Notes: generated by a model not told the origin, from the sequence alone. DNA of 24,258 bases from Clostridiales bacterium UBA6386 (GCA_002437585.1 DJQM01000036.1:16364-40621), one strand, 5' to 3'; positions 1 through 7,222 are shown, counted from the first letter of the stretch. Numbers and translations are program-made.

Positions 1-250
1 CAACGCCGTTGTCCAGCAGCATGGTAATTTCGGCGTTATCCGCCTGGTCGCCCAGAATTTCACGCACCCAGTCGTATTCCGGGAAAATGGTGGTGACAAC
101 GCTGATTTTTTTCTGGGTCGGGGCTTCCGTCTGGGAAGCGGCCGTGGCGGCGGCGGTGGAAACCGTGGGGGCATCGGACGTATTTGCGCAGCCGGCCAGC
201 ATTCCGGCCAGCATCAGAACCGCAAGCAATGCGGAAATCACTTTTTTCAT
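1..250 (-). CDS. znuA: Zinc/metal ABC transporter substrate-binding lipoprotein, N-terminal part
   Basis: The gene runs leftward off the window; 83 N-terminal residues are visible. The protein starts with a lysine-tipped hydrophobic signal peptide ending in the lipobox LAGC at residues 18-21, so it should be a lipid-anchored extracytoplasmic protein. A Ser/Thr/Ala-rich linker follows, then VVTTIFPEYDWVREILGD (51-68), the first strand and helix typical of cluster A-I metal-binding proteins (ZnuA/AdcA family). These capture zinc or manganese for an ABC permease. The ATG at 248-250 is preceded by GGAGG with good spacing. It lies downstream of a Fur-type regulator on the same strand, which favours zinc. 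The metal-binding histidines lie outside the window, so the metal is inferred from context. Confidence 0.82.
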   Translation of the reverse strand, partial: MKKVISALLAVLMLAGMLAGCANTSDAPTVSTAAATAASQTEAPTQKKISVVTTIFPEYDWVREILGDQADNAEITMLLDNGV

Positions 251-296
251 ATGGTTATCCTCCAAATCATAAGAACATATTTCTGAAAATGGGCGC

Positions 297-359
297 AAAA
301 ATACAAGGGCAGCGGCAGCACCGCAAGAGCCTATCCCAAAAGAATAGACTTCACCCTTG
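297..359 (-). promoter_or_regulatory. Structured leader or terminator hairpin before znuA
   Basis: On the minus strand, CAAGGG (359-354) pairs with CCCTTG (309-304). Inside are two smaller helices, CTAT/ATAG and GCGG/CCGC, giving a three-way-junction shape. The closing stem is followed by TATTTTTG, a short U-run. It could be a terminator that reduces read-through from the regulator/membrane-protein genes into znuA, or a structured leader. No known riboswitch class is recognised. Confidence 0.4.
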
Positions 360-372
360 TGTTTGTTCTTAT

Positions 373-669
373 TTAATTGGAGAGCTTGACCTTGAGAGAC
401 ACCAGAGTATGGCTTTGCGCATAGCCTGTGCAGGCAGAAACGCCCCTGCACAGCGTATATGTAAACGCGGCGGCAAAGGCTGCGGCGCATACGGCAAGCG
501 AGAGGCTTTTCAGGGTATCCCGGCAAACATGGATCTGGCAGCAGACAGGGCAGTCCTCGCCCACGCAGTCATGGTCAGCTTCCACCGCGATAAAAAGAGC
601 AGAACAGAGCATAGCAACCAGAATTGTCATGGCAAGAAGCACTGCCACAACCTGCTTCCTTCTTTCCAT
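373..669 (-). CDS. Small Cys/His-rich membrane protein in zinc cluster
   Basis: Ninety-eight residues with two hydrophobic segments (about 5-29 and 53-74) separated by a loop containing DHDC, then CPVCCQIHVC (residues 32-49). The Cys/His cluster could bind metal. It starts 16 bases after the stop of the Fur-type regulator and reads in the same direction, so the two are probably co-transcribed. The ATG at 667-669 is preferred because AGGAAGGTGG lies just upstream; GTG codons at 678 and 681 in the same frame are alternatives. I do not recognise a named family. A role in zinc handling or sensing at the membrane is an inference from neighbours and the Cys/His loop only. Confidence 0.68.
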   Translation of the reverse strand: MERRKQVVAVLLAMTILVAMLCSALFIAVEADHDCVGEDCPVCCQIHVCRDTLKSLSLAVCAAAFAAAFTYTLCRGVSACTGYAQSHTLVSLKVKLSN

Positions 670-685
670 TCTGCTCACCACCTTC

Positions 686-1072
686 CTATTTTCTGCAATC
701 GGCGCAAACGCCGTACAGAATTGTTTCCGCTTTGTCGACCTGAAAGCCGGTACTTTCTAACGTGTTATGAAGAAGCCGTTCCGCTTCCGCCTGCCCAAGA
801 TGAATGCTTTTGCCGCAGACCCGGCAGGAAAGATGCAGACTGTCCTTACAGCTGGGAGCTGCAATGTACTGATAAAAGACTTCCCGCGCGCCTTCCCGGA
901 CGCTCCGCTTCAGCAGCCCCTCTTCCTCCATGGCGGACAGATTCCGATAAACCGCGCTGACGCTGATTCCGTCCAACGCCTGGGAGATGTCCTGAGCGGT
1001 CAGAAGCTCATCCGTGTGCTGTTCCAGAAAGCCTACCAGCTGTCTGCGCTGCCTTGTCAGGTATTTTGCCAT
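686..1072 (-). CDS. Fur family transcriptional regulator, probably Zur-type
   Basis: A 128-residue Fur-family repressor of usual length. Residues 5-60 form the winged helix, with the recognition region SVSAVYRNLSAMEEEGLL (37-54) typical of Fur/Zur/PerR. The C-terminal dimerisation half carries two CxxC pairs, CRVC (83-86) and CADC (123-126), expected to hold structural zinc, plus H80, H91 and H102 as candidate metal ligands. The ATG is preceded by GGAAGTGAG. Its position at the head of a cluster with a ZnuA-like lipoprotein suggests zinc-responsive repression (Zur), but PerR or Fur specificity cannot be excluded from sequence alone. Confidence 0.88.
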   Translation of the reverse strand: MAKYLTRQRRQLVGFLEQHTDELLTAQDISQALDGISVSAVYRNLSAMEEEGLLKRSVREGAREVFYQYIAAPSCKDSLHLSCRVCGKSIHLGQAEAERLLHNTLESTGFQVDKAETILYGVCADCRK

Positions 1073-1089
1073 GGACTCACTTCCAATCC

Positions 1090-1102
1090 GCGATTCAATC
1101 GC
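1090..1102. promoter_or_regulatory. 13-bp palindrome, candidate Fur/Zur operator
   Basis: GCGATT-C-AATCGC is a perfect 6-1-6 palindrome placed at the expected transcription start of the regulator gene, five bases downstream of its -10. Fur-family boxes are palindromes with a single central base, so autoregulation is plausible. It is GC-richer and shorter than the classical Bacillus Zur box. Confidence 0.45.
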
Positions 1103-1107
1103 AGGTA

Positions 1108-1136
1108 ATCATACACCCAATCCGCCTGTTTGTCAA
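1108..1136 (-). promoter_or_regulatory. Sigma-A promoter of the Fur-type regulator
   Basis: On the minus strand TTGACA (1136-1131), a 17-base spacer and TATGAT (1113-1108) form a near-consensus vegetative promoter, with the start codon about 36 bases downstream of the -10. Confidence 0.75.
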
Positions 1137-1196
1137 TATGGGAATGGTTCGCAAATTTTCAACAAAATGTAAAGATTGCGATCCGGACGAAAGCAC

Positions 1197-1225
1197 TTGC
1201 AAACGTGGGGATAACTTGGTATAAT
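1197..1225 (+). promoter_or_regulatory. Sigma-A promoter of tsaB
   Basis: TTGCAA (1197-1202), 17 bases, TATAAT (1220-1225), with an extended -10 TG at 1217-1218. Transcription would start near 1232, about 30 bases before the tsaB ATG. It is divergent from the regulator promoter. Confidence 0.8.
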
Positions 1226-1263
1226 GCAGACGAAAATGAGATTTACGCAGAGAGGCGGACGGA

Positions 1264-1980
1264 ATGATGCTGATTTTAGCCTTTGAGACCAGTGCCAAGG
1301 CGGCCTCCGTGGCCATCCTGGAGGACGGGAAGCTGCTGGGGGAGTGCTATCAGAACACGGGGCTGACCCACAGCCAGACCCTGCTCGTCATGGCTCAGGA
1401 GCTTCTTTCCCAATGCGGAAAAACCGTGGAGGACGTGACCGCCGCGGCGGTGGCGGCAGGCCCCGGCTCCTTCACCGGCGTGCGCATCGGCGTGGCGGCG
1501 GCCAAGGGCTTCGCCTGGGGGCGGGAAATTCCCTGCTTCGGCGTGTCCACCCTGGAAGCCATGGCTCTGTCCTTCGGCGCGTACCAGGGCTATGTGTGTC
1601 CCTGTATGGATGCCAGAAGAGGCCAGGTCTATAACGCTCTGTTTTTTGTCAACCACGGTACGCTGGAACGGAAAACCCCCGACCGGGCCATTTCTCTGGC
1701 CGAGCTGGGGGAAGAGATGAAAAATTTCCAAGAACCGATTTTTTTGGTTGGCGACGGAAGCAATCTGTGCTATAATACTCTATCGGAGAGTGTCCCGGGT
1801 CTGGTTCTGCCCCCGGAACACCGGATGCACCAGCGAGCCTCGGGCGTTGCCCTGGGTGCTGAAGTATTGGCGAAGGCCGGGGATCCCGGCGATGCCAATG
1901 CCTTGACCCCCAACTATCTGCGCCTGAGCCAGGCCGAGCGGGAGCGGGCGGAACGACTGACGGCGGAAAATCAAATATAG
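1264..1980 (+). CDS. tsaB: tRNA threonylcarbamoyladenosine biosynthesis protein TsaB
   Basis: A 238-residue protein of the usual TsaB length, with an ASKHA (Hsp70-actin-like) fold. The N-terminus ILAFETSAKAASVAI (4-18) and the signature GPGSFTGVRIG (66-76) are diagnostic. TsaB is the non-catalytic partner that pairs with TsaD (and TsaE) in the cytoplasm to place threonylcarbamoyl on A37 of tRNAs reading ANN codons. Two adjacent ATG codons (1264, 1267) follow an AGAGGCGGACGG ribosome site; the first is used here. Unlike the common tsaE-tsaB-rimI clusters, no rimI or tsaE is adjacent. The gene stands alone behind its own promoter, and its stop codon abuts the MITE-like element. Confidence 0.95.
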   Translation: MMLILAFETSAKAASVAILEDGKLLGECYQNTGLTHSQTLLVMAQELLSQCGKTVEDVTAAAVAAGPGSFTGVRIGVAAAKGFAWGREIPCFGVSTLEAMALSFGAYQGYVCPCMDARRGQVYNALFFVNHGTLERKTPDRAISLAELGEEMKNFQEPIFLVGDGSNLCYNTLSESVPGLVLPPEHRMHQRASGVALGAEVLAKAGDPGDANALTPNYLRLSQAERERAERLTAENQI

Positions 1981-2141
1981 GGCAATACCGCACAATTGTG
2001 CCTGCGAGCCTCAGCCGCCTTTTTGTTCCATTTCTTCAGTTTGAAAAATGGGAAATACACACAGTATTCCTCTATTTTCCAAACTTTGAACTGGGGTAAA
2101 AATCCTGGCTGAGTCTTCTTGCCAAATTGTACGGTGATGCC
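1981..2141. repeat. MITE-like 161-bp element with terminal inverted repeats
   Basis: The left end GGCAATACCGCACAATT (1981-1997) matches the reverse complement of the right end (2125-2141, GGCATCACCGTACAATT) at 14 of 17 positions. Inside, CTCAGCC (2010-2016) pairs with GGCTGAG (2107-2113), and a further segment starting CAGTT near 2037 pairs imperfectly with one ending AACTG near 2093. The whole element can therefore fold into one long hairpin and has no coding capacity. It fills the gap between tsaB and upp. No clear target-site duplication was seen. Confidence 0.6.
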
Positions 2142-2166
2142 TTAAGTGAATAAAGGAGAAAGAACA

Positions 2167-2796
2167 ATGGCTAAAGTATGCGTCCTCGATCATCCCCTGA
2201 TTCAGCACAAGCTGGCAATCCTGCGCAGCAAGGAAACCTCGGTGAAGGAGTTTCGGGAGCTGGTTGGCGAAATCGCCGGCCTGATGTGCTACGAAGCGAC
2301 CCGGAACCTGCCCGTCAAGGAGGTCAAGGTGGAGACCCCCATCACCACCGCTACCTGCCGGATGCTTGCCGGCAAGAAGATGGCCATTGTGCCCATTCTG
2401 CGGGCAGGCCTGGGCATGGTGGACAGCATGGTTTCTCTGATCCCCTCCGCCAAGATCGGACATATCGGCCTGTACCGGGATCCCGAGACCCACAAGCCGG
2501 TGGAGTACTACTGCAAGCTGCCCGACGACATCGGCAACCGGCAGGTGTTCGTGGTGGATCCCATGCTGGCCACCGGCGGCAGTGCCATCGCGGCCATTGA
2601 TTTTCTGAAGCAGCACGGCTGCAAGAACATCATCATGATGAACATCATCGGTGCCCCGGAGGGCGTGGAGGCCGTCACCAAGGCCCATCCCGATGTGGAC
2701 GTGTACCTGGCGGCTCTGGACGAGCGGCTCAACGAGAACGCTTACATCGTTCCCGGCCTGGGCGACGCCGGCGACCGGATTTTCGGCACCAAATAA
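2167..2796 (+). CDS. upp: Uracil phosphoribosyltransferase
   Basis: A 209-residue type I phosphoribosyltransferase of normal UPRTase length. It converts uracil and PRPP to UMP in the pyrimidine salvage pathway. The PRPP loop VDPMLATGGSA is at 130-140, and the C-terminal uracil-binding segment IVPGLGDAGDRIFGT at 194-208. The N-terminal VLDHPLIQHKLAILR is also typical. The ATG at 2167 is chosen because AAAGGAGA lies at good spacing; an upstream in-frame GTG (2146) has no such site. The MITE-like element sits immediately upstream, and no convincing upp promoter was found outside it. Confidence 0.97.
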   Translation: MAKVCVLDHPLIQHKLAILRSKETSVKEFRELVGEIAGLMCYEATRNLPVKEVKVETPITTATCRMLAGKKMAIVPILRAGLGMVDSMVSLIPSAKIGHIGLYRDPETHKPVEYYCKLPDDIGNRQVFVVDPMLATGGSAIAAIDFLKQHGCKNIIMMNIIGAPEGVEAVTKAHPDVDVYLAALDERLNENAYIVPGLGDAGDRIFGTK

Positions 2797-3077
2797 TTCT
2801 GTGGATACGCAGGGGTCGAGCCTTGTGGCTCGGCTCCAGACGGCCGAAAAACCGTGTCATTGCGAAAAGGAGCGCACACTGTCGGTGGAGCCCCTTGATT
2901 TTCAAATATTTTAGTTCAAAAATCGGCAGCTTTTACGTTTAACCGGAGGATTCCCACACCAGCCTGCGATACATCGCGGTATGACTGCCACTGGCAGTCA
3001 TAGGGATTTTGATTCACTGGGCGGAGCACCGCCGGTTTGCAATGGCAACGTATCTTTCTGACTCTTTTGACACACTG
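2797..3077. repeat. Intergenic stretch with degenerate hairpin repeats
   Basis: No gene is seen. CGAGCC-TTGT-GGCTCG (2817-2832) is a small hairpin shortly after upp and may help end its transcript, although no T-run follows. TATGACTGCCA (2980-2990) and TGGCAGTCATA (2992-3002) form an 11-bp perfect palindrome around one base. A TCATTGCG segment near 2855 and a TTTGCAATGG segment near 3037 face each other. The look is that of decayed dispersed intergenic repeats common in GC-rich gut clostridia. That assignment is from memory of such repeats, not from a second copy in this window. Confidence 0.4.
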
Positions 3078-3112
3078 AAAGCTCCCCAGCCTGAAACAGG
3101 CTGGGGAGCTTT
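3078..3112. terminator. Strong hairpin at the 3' end of the GGDEF/EAL gene
   Basis: A perfect 16-bp stem, 3078-3093 against 3097-3112 with an AAA loop, lies seven bases beyond the stop codon of the leftward c-di-GMP gene. Its A/T base pairs at the foot give a short U-run on either strand, so it may act as a bidirectional terminator. Confidence 0.75.
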
Positions 3113-3118
3113 GCTGTC

Positions 3119-5731
3119 TCATTTCTGCTCGGAAGGACACGCTACGTCGCCCTCCCAGAGGACGCAGCCGGCCTTGCGCTGACGCTTGGCCTGATAGAGT
3201 GCCTGATCCGCCCGCTCCAGCGCGGCGGCCATGGACACACCGGCCTCGCACAGCACCGCGCCGCCGGAGCAGGCGGCACCGGTGCCGTCGGACAGGACGA
3301 ATTTGGCCGTATCCCGGACGATGTCCGCGCTTTTGCGGATGACGGCCGAGGCCGAGCGCATTCCCTTGAGAATGACGGCGAATTCGTCCCCGCCGTAGCG
3401 GCAGAGAATATCCCCGTTCCGGGTGTTCTGCCGCAGAACGCTGGCGAAATGCTTGAGGAGCTTGTCGCCGGTGGTGTGACCCATGGAGTCGTTCGTGTGC
3501 TTCAGGTCGTCCAGGTCGAACAGGAACACCGCCATGGGGAAGTCCTCGGACTGCATGGCGTCCAGTGCCGCCTGGAAGCCCCGGCGGTTCAGAAGCCCGG
3601 TCAGGTAGTCCCGGCAGGCCTCGGAGATCATGGAGCGTTCCCGGGACTTGTAGGCGTTGAGGATGTTCATCCACTCCACCCGCCTGCGCAGGCACCGGGT
3701 ACACTGAATGTCCCTGGGCTTGTAGGCGATGTCGTCCACGTCCAGCCCCAGCTCCTGCACCTGACGCTCCTGGGGCAGGGTGGTGACGATCATGATGGGA
3801 ATGTGCCGGGGCGTGGTGATCCGCCGCAGGGTGCTGACAACGGCGCCCACGCCCGGGCTGGGCAGGTCACTGCTGATAATCAGGGAGGCCAGCTTGTTGG
3901 CGTTTTCGGACAGGAAGGCCAGGGCACGGCCGCAGTCGTCGGCCTGCACCACCTCGTAGGTGTCCGCGAAGGCATCGGCCAGCAGCTCCCGGCACTGGGC
4001 ATCCTCGTCGGCTACCAGCAGGAAGTGCCGGGTCTGAGCGATGCTGGGAGCGGAGGGCAGGGGCACGCCCTGCCGGTTGGAGAAGTTCTCCAGCAGCTCA
4101 CTGTACGCCCCCTGGGGTACGGGCTTGGAAAACAGGTAGCCCTGGACATAGTCGCAGCCGATCTCCTGGAGACGGTTGAGCTGGCTCAGGGTCTCCACGC
4201 CTTCGGCCACCACACTCAGATTCATCCGGTGCGCCATTTCCACGATCAGCCGGAGAATCCCCCGGTCGGCACTCTGGGAGGTCTCGCTCTGGACGAATTT
4301 CATATCCAGCTTCAGAATGTCCAGCTTCAGCTGGCTGAGCATATTCAGGGAGGAATAGCCGCTGCCGAAGTCGTCCATCTCGATGATGAAGCCCTTGGCG
4401 CGCAGCTCATCCACCGTGGCGATGATCTGCTTGGAGTTTTCGGTGTAGGCACTTTCCGTGATCTCCAGATGGAGAAGCTTCGGATCGATATTGTATTTCT
4501 GGGTCAGCTCCAGGAGAAAATCCACCAGATCCGGCTGACACACGTCCGCCCGGGAAACGTTTACGGAAACGGGCAGCGGGGGATAGCCCGCATCCTGCCA
4601 CCGGCGCAGGAGGATGCAGGCCTGCTCCCAGACGAACCGATCCAGCCGGTAGATGAAGCCGTTGCGCTCGAACAGGGGGATAAACTCTCCCGGGGACAGG
4701 AAGCCCCACTCCGGGTGAATCCACCGAACCAGAGCCTCGGCACCGCACAGCTGGCTGTCGCTGGCTCGGTATTTGGGCTGCAGATAGACGGCAAACTGGC
4801 TGTTTGCCAGAGCGGACTCCATGGTGGAGGTGATGCTCTGCTCCCGCAGGAGCTTCCGGCGCAAAGCGTCGTCGTAGACGGCCAGGGAACGGTCATACTG
4901 CCCCTTGATGCTGTCCGCGGCCAGCAAGGCTCGGTCGCACATGTATTCCAGGGGCAGAAAACGATCCCGAATCTCGTAAATGCCCCATTTGATCTCGACG
5001 CTTTTCGATTCTGTGGGAATGCCCACATGCCGGGAGATGGAGGCTCGGGCGGCCTGCTCTTTTTCCCGTTCCTGAAGGCATACGAACCGATCGGCGGAAT
5101 ACCGGCCGGTAACGCCGCCTGCGCCGATGCGCTCGTCCATGCCCTGAGCAATGCGCCGGAGGAGCTGATTGCCGGCGGCAATGCCGAAGGTGTCGTTGTA
5201 GAGCTTGAAATTGACCACATTGGAGCAGATAATGCTGTATTCCTTATCCGGGTTGCGCATGAGCATGGCCTGCGCCTGCTGATAGAAGAACTCCTTGCTG
5301 TAAAGTCCCGTGAGCTGGTCGTACCGGAACTGATTGATCATGGAGGCGGTTTCCTGCAGATGGATGATGCCGGCGATCCGGTGGAGGATCACCTGCGGCC
5401 GATAGGGCTTGGGCACGAAATCGGTTGCGCCGTGAGACAGGGCGGCCACCTCCGCGTCCTCGCTGGTGTTCTGGGTCATGACGATCACCGGGATCAGGGA
5501 CAGCTGGGGATCCTTCTTGATGATATCCAGGAAGGTATAGCCGTCCATGACGGGCATGACGATGTCCAGAAGAATCAGGGCAATCTCATCTCTGTGCGAC
5601 AGCAGAAGCTCCAGAGCAACCTGGCCGTTCTCCGCTTCCAGCGCGGCATACTGCCCGGAAAGAATCTCCACCAGCATGGTGCGGTTTAATTCGTTGTCCT
5701 CGACAACCAGAATTTTTTCCTGCGACAGCAT
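3119..5731 (-). CDS. Dual-receiver c-di-GMP protein (REC-GGDEF*-EAL-REC*-GGDEF)
   Basis: An 870-residue cytoplasmic signalling protein with five modules. REC1 (about 5-120) has phospho-acceptor D56 in LLDIVMP and K108. A degenerate GGDEF follows (about 135-290) with YSADRF at 211-216 in place of the catalytic motif. The EAL domain (about 300-550) keeps E332-A-L, SVNVS, EITES, DDFGSGYSS and VAEGVE, so phosphodiesterase activity is likely. REC2 (about 568-690) has Ser where the phospho-Asp is expected (ISSDLP) and is probably inactive, although K671 is kept. The C-terminal GGDEF (about 705-860) has an intact YGGDEF at 779-784, predicting diguanylate cyclase activity. It could thus both make and break c-di-GMP. 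AGAGGTGAG precedes the ATG. No transmembrane segment is seen, so input likely comes from a partner histidine kinase through D56. Confidence 0.92.
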   Translation of the reverse strand: MLSQEKILVVEDNELNRTMLVEILSGQYAALEAENGQVALELLLSHRDEIALILLDIVMPVMDGYTFLDIIKKDPQLSLIPVIVMTQNTSEDAEVAALSHGATDFVPKPYRPQVILHRIAGIIHLQETASMINQFRYDQLTGLYSKEFFYQQAQAMLMRNPDKEYSIICSNVVNFKLYNDTFGIAAGNQLLRRIAQGMDERIGAGGVTGRYSADRFVCLQEREKEQAARASISRHVGIPTESKSVEIKWGIYEIRDRFLPLEYMCDRALLAADSIKGQYDRSLAVYDDALRRKLLREQSITSTMESALANSQFAVYLQPKYRASDSQLCGAEALVRWIHPEWGFLSPGEFIPLFERNGFIYRLDRFVWEQACILLRRWQDAGYPPLPVSVNVSRADVCQPDLVDFLLELTQKYNIDPKLLHLEITESAYTENSKQIIATVDELRAKGFIIEMDDFGSGYSSLNMLSQLKLDILKLDMKFVQSETSQSADRGILRLIVEMAHRMNLSVVAEGVETLSQLNRLQEIGCDYVQGYLFSKPVPQGAYSELLENFSNRQGVPLPSAPSIAQTRHFLLVADEDAQCRELLADAFADTYEVVQADDCGRALAFLSENANKLASLIISSDLPSPGVGAVVSTLRRITTPRHIPIMIVTTLPQERQVQELGLDVDDIAYKPRDIQCTRCLRRRVEWMNILNAYKSRERSMISEACRDYLTGLLNRRGFQAALDAMQSEDFPMAVFLFDLDDLKHTNDSMGHTTGDKLLKHFASVLRQNTRNGDILCRYGGDEFAVILKGMRSASAVIRKSADIVRDTAKFVLSDGTGAACSGGAVLCEAGVSMAAALERADQALYQAKRQRKAGCVLWEGDVACPSEQK

Positions 5732-5787
5732 CCTCTCTCACCTCTGCAAAGTATAGCGCTGGAAATGATAAAATTGATTTCACTTAT

Positions 5788-5816
5788 ATGATAACAGACT
5801 TTTCCGGAAAGGTAAA
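5788..5816 (-). promoter_or_regulatory. Promoter of the GGDEF/EAL gene with internal palindrome
   Basis: On the minus strand TTTACC (5816-5811), 17 bases, TATCAT (5793-5788), with an extended -10 TG. The palindrome TTTCCGGAAA (5801-5810) fills the spacer next to the -35 and could be an operator. Confidence 0.6.
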
Positions 5817-6177
5817 GGCCAGAATAGTGAAATGTTCCAATATTTTCAGTTACGTTTCAGAATTTTCGACTGAAACCTTTACTCTGGTGAAAAAACCAAA
5901 ACAGAAAGTACGGATCGGCACGAAACAGAGAAAGAACATCAGCTGCCGGATCCGGAAGGCGGGCAGACGCTGGAAACGGCGGCCGGGCAGGAAAAGACAA
6001 TAGCAACGCTTTTTCCCTTCCAGTAAACGTATTCGTGGTCTTTTTTCAATTTATCACAAATATCAGATTTCGTCAATGACAACGACTGATATTTGGCTAT
6101 TTTGCTGATTACTTATGGGAAAGAGGGAAAGCACTTCCCAAGCCGGAGCTGGATCTGCGCGCCGTTTTTGCGCAAAA
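5817..6177. other. Gene-free stretch with inverted repeats and a weak minus promoter
   Basis: No convincing gene is present on either strand. GTTTCAG (5854-5860) faces CTGAAAC (5870-5876). AAATATCAG (6058-6066) faces CTGATATTT (6086-6094), a 9-bp inverted repeat. On the minus strand TTGACG (6076-6071), 17 bases and TAAATT (6053-6048) could be a second, distal promoter giving the GGDEF/EAL gene a leader of about 310 bases. I found no match to a c-di-GMP riboswitch in that leader. Confidence 0.35.
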
Positions 6178-6180
6178 GAA

Positions 6181-6210
6181 GCCCCTCGGCTTTGCCGAGG
6201 GGCTGATTTT
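6181..6210. terminator. Rho-independent terminator
   Basis: GCCCCTCGGC (6181-6190), loop TTT and GCCGAGGGGC (6194-6203) make a perfect 10-bp GC stem followed by TGATTTTT on the plus strand. On the minus strand the hairpin is followed by TTCTTTTG, so it can also end leftward transcripts from the TetR gene about 190 bases away. No plus-strand gene precedes it, so any rightward transcript ending here would be non-coding. Confidence 0.8.
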
Positions 6211-6272
6211 TATGAACATGGGAATTATTAGAGCGTATCTAAAAACTGTCAAAACGCCCAATCAGCGGCTCT

Positions 6273-6346
6273 TTTTGCCCGGTGCTGCGCCATTTTCCCT
6301 TGAAATACAGCGAGCATTCCTGGGGAAAAATGGCTTCCTCCGGCAA
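6273..6346. repeat. Nested inverted repeat, MITE-like hairpin
   Basis: TTTGCCCGG (6273-6281) faces CCGGCAAA (6339-6346), and inside them GCCATTTTCCC (6288-6298) faces GGGGAAAAATGGC (6321-6333). The nested arms fold as one hairpin lying between the TetR stop and the terminator. The surrounding sequence from about 6223 to 6390 is non-coding and looks like a dispersed intergenic repeat, but only one copy is visible here. Confidence 0.45.
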
Positions 6347-6390
6347 ACAATCCCCTGCTGCTGGCCATACTTCCGGGATTCGGATAGACC

Positions 6391-7098
6391 CTACTTGGCC
6401 GACTGGAGGTGAGGCTCTTCGGGCAGGGTGAAGTCGTAGCGCATCTGCAGATCCTTCAGGAGCTTCTCCATGACCTGTCGGGCGACCTTCCGGATGTCCA
6501 GGTTCTCCACAAAGGCGATGGCCTTCTCCACCTCCGCCGGGGGCACATTATAAGCCCGCAGATTGATGGTCAGGAAATCCCGGAGCTTTTTCTCCAGGGG
6601 GAAATCCTCATCGCAGGGGTGGAGCATGTAGCTGCGCATGACCCCGGAGGTGCCGATGTCCAGATGATAGAAGTCCGTATAGGTCAGCCCCGGCAGGTAA
6701 GGGGAGAAAATGGTCTGAAGTTCCTGGGCGGTCTGCCGGACGATGGAGTCCAGGATCAGGGGCTTGGTGTAGGACACCGTATAAATCTCCCGAAGATTTT
6801 CGTTCAGCTCCGTCAGGGTCAGCTGGATGGCGGTCTCCGCCGCGTAGACATACACCGGGGGCAGATTTGAGGTGGTGTCCCTGGCCGTGCCGAACTGGTA
6901 GGCAAACATAAAGTCCACCAGCTCCGCCAGCACACCGTCCTTGGCGCGGAAAATATTCTGGAAGCTGCTGTTGGAAACCTGACTTCCCTCCAGGATCTGG
7001 AGCATGGTAGTTTTCTGATAGCCCTGCATCAGGAAGAGCCGGACGCAGGTCTGCAAAATGCGTTTCTTGGTGGGAACGCTCGCCTCGGTGTGTGCCAT
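6391..7098 (-). CDS. TetR/AcrR family transcriptional regulator
   Basis: A 235-residue one-component regulator. The N-terminal HTH (about 10-58) has the TetR pattern: a helix ending RLFLMQGYQKTTMLQIL, then SNSSFQNIFRAKDGVLAELV, where family members usually read YxHFxxKexL. The remaining 170 residues form the helical ligand/dimer domain with no recognised subfamily. The ATG at 7096-7098 is chosen because AAGGAAGG lies nine bases upstream; the ATG at 7107 overlaps that site. It has its own promoter and no obvious co-oriented target gene. It could regulate itself or the upstream amylase operon, but no ligand can be inferred. Confidence 0.88.
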   Translation of the reverse strand: MAHTEASVPTKKRILQTCVRLFLMQGYQKTTMLQILEGSQVSNSSFQNIFRAKDGVLAELVDFMFAYQFGTARDTTSNLPPVYVYAAETAIQLTLTELNENLREIYTVSYTKPLILDSIVRQTAQELQTIFSPYLPGLTYTDFYHLDIGTSGVMRSYMLHPCDEDFPLEKKLRDFLTINLRAYNVPPAEVEKAIAFVENLDIRKVARQVMEKLLKDLQMRYDFTLPEEPHLQSAK

Positions 7099-7222
7099 TG
7101 GTATCATCCTTCCTTAGGAAACTCTGAATAAATCATCCTCGGCTGGAGGGCGGATTTTTTCGCCCGCTTCCGGCTCTTGTCGATTTCCTCGGAGATTCCC
7201 TTATCCTACCGGTGTATGAGCC

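Noticed and set aside
3449..5689. 746-codon open frame on the plus strand
   Set aside because: It is antisense to the five-module c-di-GMP gene, in which all domain motifs are readable. Its own translation is low-complexity Val/Gly/Leu/His-rich with no motif, as expected for a shadow of GC-rich coding DNA.
5788..6003. 71-codon plus-strand frame
   Set aside because: The product is Lys/Arg-rich without structure signals, there is no ribosome site, and the frame overlaps the leftward promoter of the c-di-GMP gene.
5732..6050. c-di-GMP riboswitch in the leader of the GGDEF/EAL gene
   Set aside because: I looked on the minus strand for the GEMM-type conserved pattern and paired stems and found none that I could defend.
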